The notes under the pieces are model-generated. The model had not been told where the DNA came from, did no database searches, and worked only from the letters and a program-made list of their open reading frames with translations. Made by a program: the position numbers and the translations under genes. From NCBI RefSeq assembly GCF_964204645.1, contig NC_134034.1:12653962-12717961 (forward strand): a stretch of 64,000 nt of DNA. Direction: 5' to 3'. Below are positions 51,701 through 63,300 of this stretch, in pieces (within the stretch, counting starts at the first letter, position 1; the number at the start of each line of letters is the position of its first letter). Source of the DNA: Tubulanus polymorphus (lineage: Eukaryota > Nemertea > Palaeonemertea > Tubulaniformes > Tubulanidae).

Positions 51701-54321
51701 CGCGAGTTATAGCTCATTCAACAGCTCATTCACGTAGCTCATTAAACGTGTCCAGAATCTGATTTTTATCAGCAGTAAATAAATGCACCTTTGTTTGTCC
51801 TGATATCCAATTAAACCGACACTACTATATCGCTGTATCAAGCATCGTATCGATATAGCGATATGTATCAGGGAACTGATACCGCTGTATCAGGGAAGCC
51901 TCCAGCTTGAAGACAATAATCCCAAATCGAACCCCATCTCTGCTGCTGCACTGAGAATGCGACATCAGAGATTTTTAAATCCTAATTCAGAATAGACTGC
52001 AAAGCCATGTTATCTCACAACAGTATCATCCCTGCCATAATAGTACATACATTACTGAACCTGTAAACAGGCCTGTGTCAATGAATACCAGCGTCAATGA
52101 ATACCAGCGTCAATGAATACCAGCATTCTAAACACACAATGACTGGACCAGCATTCCAACTAACATCCTTCAACTTCCTCAATGACAAATGATTTTTAAC
52201 CGCATAACATAATTAGAAGGGTCTCCCTCACCACAGTCCACACTGAGAGGAGATTGAGAACATTATCAGGAGGGAGGAGATTGAGACCGAAACACAATCA
52301 ATATAAACATATTTACATTGTTACTCATGAAACTTTAATGGCTTTTAAAATCTCAAATACACACAGCAGCACATCTATCGTAGTAGCACGAGTAACTGAT
52401 AGTTAAATATTGATTGAAGCTGACAGGTACAGTGTTTACAGGGAGCTGACAGGCTGACAGGTACAGTGTTTACAGGGAGAAGCTGAAAGGCTGACAGGTA
52501 CAGTGAACCAGGAATCAATGACTATCACATGAACCAACCTGACCGAACACCTGACTGACCGGACACGTGACTGACTGGACACGTGACTGACCGAACACCT
52601 GACTGACTGGACACCTATGTAGATACCCGGCCGGACCCGTGAGAGTGGAACTGGGTCGACGAGAGTAATACTTACAGTATCTGATGAGCTGATGATGGTT
52701 CATGTAGGTGATGAGACTGAGAGAGCAGTAAACGATACTGTTCACTTCCTGCTAGCTGTAACTCTCTATACTGTGTGTGTGTAGTACTGAGTCAATCGGT
52801 GCAGTACTAGAGATATCACACTGACTCTCCACATATCATCACTAACTCTCCAGATGTCTCTAATCTTACTGACTCCCAGATATTAAAATCTCATTGACTC
52901 TGAGATATCAATAATCTTATTAATCACACGTTCGAGTTGATGTGATCAGGTCACAGTAAATCCACAGACAGTTCTCAAACACGTAATATCAGTTATCTCT
53001 AGTTTCTAGTAATAAAACAGCTGCTAGTGAGTAACCACTCACTCCACCCCCGACACACCTCCGACCTGATACACGCTGTCATTACTGTGGTATTTACCAA
53101 CAACACAACAATACAACTGATTCATAGAAACACAGTAGAAATCATTGAGGTCAACAGAGACTATAGGACTACCTCCGTTAGAGGGGAGACTATAGGACTA
53201 CCTCCCTCAGAGGGAGACCATAGGTATACCTCTGTTAGAGGGGAGACTATAGGACTACCTCCCTCAGAGGGAGACCATAGGACTACCTCCGTTAGAGGGA
53301 GACCATAGGACTACCTCCGTTAGAGGGAGACTATAGGACTACCTCCGTTAGAGGGGAGACCAGGACTACCTCCGTTAGAGGGGAGACTATAGGACTACCT
53401 CTATTAGAGGGAGACTATAGGACTACCTCCGTTAGAGGGAGACCATAGGACTACCTCCGTTAGAGGGGAGACTATAGGACTACCTCCCTTAAGAGGGAGA
53501 CCATAGGACTACCTCCGTTAGAGGGAGACCATAGGACTACCTCCGTTAGAGGGAGACTATAGGACTACCTCCGTTAGAGGGGAGACCAGGACTACCTCCG
53601 TTAGAGGGGAGACTATAGGACTACCTCTATTAGAGGGAGACTATAGGACTACCTCCGTTAGAGGGAGACCATAGGACTACCTCCGTTAGAGGGGAGACTA
53701 TAGGACTACCTCCCTTAAGAGGGAGACCATAGGTATACCTCCATTAGAGGGAGACCATAGGTATACCTCCGTTAGAGGGAGACCATAGGACTACCTCCGT
53801 TAGAGGGAGACCACAGGAATACCTCCGTTAGAGGGGAGACCATAGGACTACCTCCGTTAGAGGGAGACCATGGGACTACCTCAGGAGGTGACAGACAGCC
53901 AATAGACCTCTCTAGATAAACGAGATGAGGGGTAGAACCAACCTATAGGTGGCGTGTTAGTATCAGTCACTCACCGTAGTAATCAGTAATTGTGAGACCG
54001 ATCTCTAAACTCGAGCAGACGACATCGTTCATTCTACAACTATCCGGTATCGAGAGAGAGACTGTATTCCCGACCCGCGGCGGCCGGATGGAAAGCCGGA
54101 TGGATGGCCCCCGGGGAGGAGTCAGTGTTTTAATTATTAACGGTGTGAATGTATGTGTGATTGTGAAGTTGATTAATTATTTACAGTATCAGTACTGTGT
54201 GCTGTGTGCTGTGTACTGTGTACTGTGTACCTACAGTGCTGTGTGCTGTGTGCTGTGTACTGTGTACTGGCCCTACATGTACTGTTATCACTATCAGTAC
54301 CTACAGTACACCTACAGTACT

Positions 54322-54376
<55 letters not shown>

Positions 54377-57300
54377 TGTGTACTGGCCCTACATGTACTG
54401 TTATCACTATCAGTATAATCCCAGTACGTTCAGCATTTATACTATTTAAACTGAAGCCCGTCAAAATCTAGACTTAACCCCTAAACCGAAACCGTACAAT
54501 CAACTGAAGCCTCGACAGTATCAGATTCATTATTGGAGTTTTTGTCAAACTAATTCATCTAAAAGCAGAAATATTGCATCAGTTTGATTCCTAACCGGAC
54601 TGTGTGTAGAGCGACACCTGGTGGATCTTACAGTTACAACATAGAAACAGTCTAATAAAGATTTACTGAATATAAACAACATTTTAAATATTCTTACCTG
54701 ATTCTCTTCGTGATGGTGTTTTACTGCGAGAGTCTCTGCTGCTCCGTGAGGGGGTATCCTTGCTGCCCCGTGAGGGGGTATCCTTGCTACCTCGCGAGGG
54801 GGTATCCTTGCTGCCCCGCGAGGGTGTTTTAGGTTCACAATTCTGGCGTAATTTCGTTAATCCTCTATTAATTAAATTATCCACGTGGAAAGTCGTTTCG
54901 ATCAACTCTTTAAACGAGTTTATATTACGATTGTAACGATCGTGATACAAATCCAACTCGCATTTCACTGAGTTTAATTCCGTAGAAACTTCCGTTAAAA
55001 TCTTCTGTCGTAGTTTACTGATTTCATCATCCTGAGCGTCTTTCATCTGACGCATCTCCTCCTGCAGCAGATATATCATAAACAATTTTAACGATTGGGG
55101 CTCATTGAGAGTTATTATCAATTTGCTAGCTGGAACCACCCCTTTGAGACTTTCTACAGCCTGGAACCACCCCTCCAGATATTCTACAGCTTGGAACCAC
55201 CCCCCAGACATATTCTACAGCTTGGAACAACCCCTCCAGATATTCTACAGCTTGGAACCACCCCTCCAGATATTCTACAGCTTGGAACAACCCCTCCAAA
55301 TCCTTCAAGAGATATGCTACAGCCTAGCTTGCACCAACCCTCTTCTCTGTAACTGGGCCTTGAGTTAAATGATTGTAAACCTGGTTTTCAGATTTACTTA
55401 CGGTATGATGTTTCTCTAATTCATCGAATTCGTTTCTATAATGTTGTTCTATGTCGTCTAACTCTTTCTGATGATTGGTCATTAATTCAGCGAGTTCCTG
55501 GCGATGTTTTTTATCGCAGTCAGCGTGCGCTAGTTCTATATCTAACAGCTCTTTATGTTCCTCTTCGTAATCACGGATTTTCTCGGCCCAATCGGACTGC
55601 AGTTCATCGATCTCAACTAGAAATCAAAAATATTCAAAATATTCTACATTCATCTCCCTTGAATTTCAGATTGTTCCTTTCGAATTAACCGACAAATCTA
55701 GAACCTTTCCCAGGGCAGAGAAGGTTTTGGGTTTAGTAATAGTTTTTTCCGATCCCAAAAATTCAGGACCAATCTATAATACTTTTTTTCTTGTTCGGGT
55801 CATTGTTCTTACCTTTATGTTTTTGTTTTAAATCCTCGAGTTCGGCCATCAAGATCGCGTTCTCCTGATCGAGATCGGTGTTCTTGTTCGAGTTATTCGC
55901 GAACTTTTTAATCCAGAATTCTTTCTGATCTTCCATCGCTTCCTCGTGGATTCGTCTCAACGTCGCGACCTAAATCGACAAAAATATCTTATTCGTGAAA
56001 ATAACGAACGACGAAATATACTCCAAAAAAAGACTAATATTTCTGTTTGATTTCTGACCTCGTCTGTTAATTGTTGATCTTTCTCGTCTAATTTCAGTTT
56101 AAATTCATCGTGTCTCAGTTTGATCGTCTGCTCGTATTGTTGTTTTAACTGCTCTAATTGTTGCGCGTGCGTCTGCTTCAGATTTTCAATCTCTTGTTGT
56201 TGTTCGGCGACGGCTTTTTCAACCATTCGTTCGTGTTGTTTGATGAATTCAACCTAAACACAAATTTCACGAGACCCATCACAACCAGAGATGCAAACAT
56301 TAAGAGATCTTTTTAAAAGTTGTTACAAACCTGTTGTTTCTCTAATTCTAAAGCCAGTTCTTCAGCTGAGTCGTTCCCAGGTGACTGTGTCTGAGTATCA
56401 GAACCCCCTGGTGGTGATGGCGGTGATTGTAACTCTTCGAGATGCGTTTCTTTCACTCGCTCCACGTGACCTTCACCCGCGTCAAGCTGCGTCTGCAATC
56501 TTCTAATTTCGTTAATTTGATCGTTTATTTCCGCATCTTTCTTCTCTAGTTTCTCTCTCAATTTTTCCAACTCTAAATCCTCCTCACTTCGTCGACTCGT
56601 CATTTCGGCAAACTTTTCTTCAATTTCCGATTTCTCCGTCCGCAGTTTTGTCGTCGCGGCGACTAGTGCATTTTTGTCATCGTCCAGTTCGTCGATCGTT
56701 GCCCGCAGCGCTTTCTCCGACGTCGTTAACCGTTCCAAATCTCCGTGAAGCGAACTACATTCGGCGGATAATCTCATAACCTCTTCGCCTCTCTCGATAA
56801 AACTCGACCTCACCTCCGCGAGCTCGGTTGACATTTTCTCGACCTCGTTTCCGAGCGATTCGTAATCGGCTCTCAACGCGTCGCATTCTTCGCGTTTCTC
56901 GTCGAGTTGTCGCCGCGCGGCAGACGACGACGACGACGACGCGGAGCCGCCCTCCTCTCGTTCCAGACGTCGGTATTTATCGACGTCGTCTTTCAACTCC
57001 TCGATGAATTTCTCTAAATCGCGAACGCGTTTCTCCGACTGTTCTTCGAAACGTTCGTACTCGTTGCGTTTTAAATCGCGCTCGCGTTCGACGCGTTCTA
57101 ACCGGTCGCGACTGTCGTCCAACTCTTCGCTCAGTTTCAGCTGCTCCTCCAGCGCGTTCTTCAGCTCGGTAACGCTTGCTTCCAATTCCTCTTCCAACTT
57201 CTCGCATTCCGTTTCCAACGACTTCACGTTCTCGGCGTGAACCGCTCGCATTGTTGCGATCTCGTCCGCGTGTTTCGCGTTAATCGTTCGTAGTTCGGTC

Positions 57301-60300
57301 GCGTGTTTAGTTTTTAAAGCTTCGATCTCGTCGACGAGGTAACTATCGTCGACCGTCTGCTCGACGATCTCGCCGCGGCTGTATTCGTCCGGCATTTTAC
57401 CGTCGTGATCGTCTTCCGTTTCGTCGAAATCGATCGAATTATCGCTAGACGGCGCTAGCAGCATCGGATTGATACTATCATCGCCACCAGGCGGCGTGCC
57501 GAACAATCCATCGGTTTTAGCGACGACGGCGCCCTCTATATTATTATCGGCGCCGTCTGTCGTATCGGGAGGGAATATCGAATCTCCGAACGTCGTCGGG
57601 AGTTCGAGAGTTTCCTGTTTTTCGATGTCGACGGGCGGTAGATCGCCGAGATCGAACGAGGGAGGTCGTGTGAGGTCGCTAGTCGGCGACGCGAGGATCA
57701 CCTCCTCGTGTCGTTGTTCACCGGGCGTCGTTTCTAACGGCGACGATAATAACTTCTCTTCCTCGGATTTCACCGGCGAGAATTCGATACTCGTTACGAC
57801 GTCCGTCGAGAAACTGGCGTCTCGTTCGCGACCCGAATCGACGCTTTCATCTTCACCGATCCGATCATTCTCCTCATTCTCATCATCATCGTCAGCTTCG
57901 ATACATTCCTCTATCTCTTCCTCTTCATCGCCTCTCAATCGATCGTTTTCCTCTCTCAACTCCTCTAATTCCATCTCGTACTCGTCCCGTAAAACTTGCA
58001 ATTCGTAATCCCGATTTTCCAACATCTCTTCCGTTTTATGATGCGATTTATCCAACTTTTCGTTTTCCGATTTTAATTTTACGACCTCCTCGTCGCGTTC
58101 GGCGAGCAGATCTTCCGCGGTCTTCAACTTCTCGTCGTCGAGAACGAGTTTCTTCTCGATATTTTCGAAATCGAATTTCAATTTTTCGATTTCGGTTTCG
58201 TATTTTCTGACGCGTTGATCGCGGTTCTCCTGTAACTCCTCGATCTCGGTAACGTGAACCTCCGTCAACGTTTCGAACTTCTCCGCGAAACTCTTACGAA
58301 TTTCCGCGATTTCTCGCGATTTCGATTCCAACTCTTCGTTATTTTCGCTTGATATTTTCTCGCATTTTAATCTCAATTCATAGATAATCTCATTTTTCTC
58401 TTCGATAATCTCATTGGTCTGTTTTAATCTCATTTCTAGTTCGCCGGCTTTATCTTTAACGTTTTCCAGATCCTCGAACTCGGAAAGTTTCTCCAACAAA
58501 TCTTCGTTTTCTCGCGACCGTTTTTCTAACTCCGTCCTGGTCTCCGTCTGCTCGTTTACTAAAGCTTCGATTTCGCGATCTTTCTCTTTCAACTTTTCAC
58601 CGATTTCCGTCGTCAGATCCGTCACTCGTTGCCGGTACTGGTTTTCGATTTCGACGATCTCGTCGCGTTTCTGCGACAGTTTTAGTTCGTACGCGTCGCT
58701 GACCTCTTGAATTCGTTCCTCGTGCGCGACGCGTATCGTTTCCAATTCGTCGTCGAACGCCTGCCGCATTTCGTCGAGTTCCTTCTCGTTTTTCGATTCG
58801 AACTCCGACCGCGCGGAGCTCCCCCTGGTGTCGGTCGTATCGTCGCCGTACTCGTCCTGCGTGTGGTGCAGGTCGCTGTCGTCTGCCGTGAAGTTATACG
58901 ACGCGTTCGACAATTCGAGAATCCTCGCCTCGTATCGATTCCTCATCGAATCGAACGCGCCCTGAGCGTCCTCCAGTCGATTCTGCAAACTATGAATCTC
59001 CGATTCGTAATGATCTTTCATCGATTTATTCGCGTTCTCTTTATTTTCCAACTGTTCGGCGAGTTCCACTTTCAAGCGTTCTTTTTCCTCTTCCAACTCG
59101 AGTTTCATCATTTCCAAACTCGCGTCTAAATTCGTCACCTCCTTCACGTCGTCTTCGTCTTCCTTTAACGTCGATACCATGTGTTTGTTCGGAGGCGTTT
59201 TGAAATCTAAACTCGCCGCGAGATCCAACCCGACCGTCTGCTCGTCGCCGCGTCTGCTCGGTAGGACGGGTGACGCGGCGGCCTCAAGTTCGGTTAGATC
59301 TAACCGCGCACCGGGTTCACTCTCCGCCGGACTGACCTGCGGACTCGCCGGACTGACCAGCGGACTCGCCTCGCTCGCGTGTCGAGATTCGGTTCTATAA
59401 ACCTCCTCCAATTCGACGCGTATTTTACTCCGATCGTCCTCCATCTGTTTAACCCGCTCCAACGCCGAATACGTTACTATTTTCGACAGCTCCGATGCCA
59501 GTTTATATTCGAGATTTTGTCGACATTCGGCCGCATCGATCTTTTGTCTTTCCATCAAATTCTCAATATCTTTTTCGTATTTCGAAGTTAAACTGTCTAA
59601 TTGTTCGATCTTTTCGCGCGTTAATTCTCGTCTAACGGTTTCCAGTTCGTGTTGATGTTTCTGTTCGAGTTGCCGGAAACGATCGTCCGGTATTTGCGTT
59701 TCGGTGAGCGTATCGTCCGTTTGTAACGACCGAAGTGGAGACGACGACAACGACGCCGCGAGATGAACGCTCGGTTTCTCAGGGGTAGAACTAGGCGTAA
59801 TCTCTTCGTCCGATATCACAGTTAACATTGTATGCTGCATAAATCTATAATTATAACAACAATTGTCAAGTATTTCTAGAGTAACCCATGAGATCCTCTA
59901 ACAGGGCGGCCACTTTTGCCCATTACAAATCCCCTGAGCTTTCCCGTATTTTTCCATGTGACATGTGATCATGTGAAGTTTCTAGGTTTAAAATGTTACG
60001 ATTCATTCATTTTTCATTGAATCACGTACTGATTTAACCCTTTCAGTGCTGACTAATTAATACCCTATTGTGCTGGAGAAAATTTGAAAATTCTAAAAAA
60101 TTCCACCCTAGTGTGTTGAACAACGGGAATACCACTATAGTGCGTCTAGACCGCGGTGCGGTGTATCGTTAGTTACTAGTATTTCACTATGTTTGACACT
60201 TTCTGCCATTTTTCAATAGAGATAATTACAAATTACTAATTACATCAATACACCGCAGTGCGGTGTACTAGCAAAATCCATCACTGATTTATACACCGCA

Positions 60301-63300
60301 CTGCGGTGTAGACGCACTGAAAGGGTTAATGAAACACGCGGTCAATAGCATTAACCAAATTCCATGTGTTTTCCAGGATTTTGGTAAGTTTTGGAGTTTT
60401 TTTTCTAGATTTTTCTGATTCCCTGAGTTTTCTAGGTCAGTGATGCCACCCTGTCTAATTAATTTGCATCATTAAAACTTACTGTTGTCGATCTTTCGCT
60501 AAATCGGTTTCATCAGCAGACGATTCAAACGACGCATCCATCCCGACGACAGCAGCGGCAGACGGAGACGCCGGCTGTATCTTCATCAACTCGTCGTGAT
60601 GCTGCAGTTTCATCTCGTCGAGTTGAATTCGATGATTCGATTCGATTTCCGAGCAACGATTCTCGAAATACGTTCGTAATTCTTTCATTTCTCGTTCGTG
60701 TTCGAAATTCAACTGTTCAACGTCGTCTTTTGTATAAGCTACGAACGAATGAATTAAACAGTAATTAATTAATTCCAGAAACAAATCATAATTATTTGTA
60801 CTTTAAGGACACGTGAAACGTGAAGGTCTAATTCTTATAGTGAGCCTCGTATTTTCTAGAATCCAAGAATTTGTGAAAATGGAAAATTTCCCAGGGTCGT
60901 TCATCGATACTCAGAATACGACTCATATGTGCTCAATGTACGTAACCAGGAGAAGCAGACAATTTTTGATTGATCCTCCCAGATGGCGTTGTATGTACCA
61001 GGGTACTTTAAGACACTTAGTGCCATGTTAAAGCCAAATCTTAGGGCTTTGTTTTAGTCAAACATTTTTTATGATTAATTGAAGAATGCTATGAAATCCT
61101 GGGGCTGCAGTTACTGAAAGGTCCAGTTCCACAGTTGTGAGTTAAGATTTAACTCTGAGTTAACTCATTGAAAATGAACTAATTTTAACTCAGAGTTAAT
61201 TCTAACTCAGAACTGTGGTAGTGGGTCCTGGCGCTGCAGTTACTGAAAGGTTGGTAAAAGATAACCGGCAGATAAATACCATAGTAACAATGAACTTATA
61301 ATTGTCACTATATCACATATCTAGTTAACTCTAATTAACTTATGACCAACTGCAGCCCAGGGCCCAGTTTCACCAAAAAGGATTAAGGCCTAAATCGATT
61401 CAAGACAAACTGAATTAATGAAGAAATTAAATCGATTTAAAATTTAAACCTTTTTGTGAATCTGGGCCCAGGCTGAAGTATTAAAGAGTATACCCAGAAG
61501 ATGTTTATGAATGTAATATTTACCATTTTGAAGTTGTAATTGAAGTTGTTGAATCTCACTGTCGTATTTCGGACGGGCTTCTGATAGCTGGCGTTTAATT
61601 TGTCGAATCGAATTCAACTCCGATTCTAACTGAGTTTTAATCTCGAATAATTCCCGAGATAAAGCTGAAATATCAAAATCAACCGACACGAATTATCATC
61701 GAAACATCTCAAAAACTGACGCAAGATTTCAGTATTTAAAGCTGTGTTATTTCGTCTTACCGCGGACACCATCTTCCTGGTCTCCACTTGCTCCATTCAT
61801 TTTATCTTCATTTTCACTCCGCAATTTATTCAAGTTTTCTTTATGTTTCGCCTCAAAATCTTCTCCCAAACTCTTTAAATAAATAATGAAAAAAATTCAT
61901 TACTTTATAATCAACTTTCTAAATAACAGTAATAAATTAAATTCATTGGTTCTGCAGAGAGGTGATTTATTCCGGGTAATGTTGTTGTATTTATACCTGT
62001 ATTATATTTTGATGTTGCGTTGATAATTTTGATTTCAGTTTTTCCAGCAGGTCGGATACAGTTTCTTCATCGTCACCTGAAGAATTGGAAATAGAACAGT
62101 GACTTTCAGACCGACCGAGTGCTACATCTATGAGCGAGAGGGGGAGAGGTTGAAAGGTGGCGCTATCTGTAGGCCTAGGCCTACTCTACTCTTCTTCAAA
62201 ACTTTACTTCCGCTGAATTTCAGGAGCTTCTGCCTCTCCGAAAACTGCACCTGAATAAACCTAACCCATCAATTCCATGGGTACAAGGTCAAGGAGTTAG
62301 TAGAATTGAAATTTCTAGGACCAACTGCTGGGCTCAGTTTCACGAAAAAGTTTAAGCCTTAAACAATTGAATTGTTGTCCTCATTGAAAACATGGAGTGA
62401 CCAAATGGCAATTACATCAAAAGTTTTAGTTATTAAACTTTTTTTTTGTGAAACTGGCTGCTGGACTAACTAACAACAAACAGCGCAGCCAGTCAAAGAA
62501 GAGTCAGAAAGAATCAGTACTTTAAAAACATACCCTGTTTGAGTTTCTGACTGTTAGATTCCGCTGATGTTTTCTGCTGTTGCTCTCGTTTGAAATCGTC
62601 TTTCATCACTTCGATAACGCCGGCGTTTAATTCTTCCATTGTCGTTTTCATCAGTCGCAGTTGATAGTTCAACTCTTGCTCGCTGTCAGATCTCAGTTTG
62701 TTCAACTCATCCTGTTCAGCTCGCTGCATCTCCGTATAAATCTCATCCAGCTTCTTGCGACTCTCCGCGTCCAGTTTATCGCCGATTTCATCCAAATCCT
62801 ATTTTTGTGGATGATACGGAGCCAAAATCGGCGAGAACATTTTCAAAAAAATTCAAAACCAGGAAATGAAATGGTCTTGACCGTCAGCTGGCGCCATCTT
62901 TTATAATCAAATTCAATTCAATTTTAGATTATTGAACAAAACTTTATTGGTACAGGTGTATTGAATTGGATTGACGGTGCGGGCCGGGTTACGCTGATTC
63001 AGTTAAATTCTAATTTCTATAAAATTTAGAATTAAGATTTTGCCCCATAACTGTTTAAGACACCTAATAAAAAGTTAAGGAATTTTTCTAATAGATTGAG
63101 ATCCTACCTTATGGCGACTTTTTCTGACTGTAGCAATAGCACCGGCGCCGGTAGTTGCTGTCTCAGGAGGGGCAGCCGGCGGAACGGTACCCTCTGTGCT
63201 CTGACTAGAATGTTGCTGACCCATGATCGGAGGAGTTTGTTGGACGGTGGTAGACTGGACGGTATCACTCGGGGTCGGAGCGCTCCTCGGCGGTACGATG

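Noticed and set aside
53155-53885. Regular repeats resembling a CRISPR array
   Set aside because: Units are directly adjacent tandem copies without unique spacers, and the DNA is animal.
56977-59591. Several plus-strand frames of 70-180 residues opposite exon 7
   Set aside because: Shadows of the coiled-coil exon; composition is the complement of Glu/Lys-rich codons (Ser/Phe/Arg).
59823-59844. ATG at 59840 as the true start of the giant protein
   Set aside because: An in-phase acceptor at 59845-59847 joins exactly to the upstream coiled-coil exon 60738-60483, and the earlier exons continue the coil.
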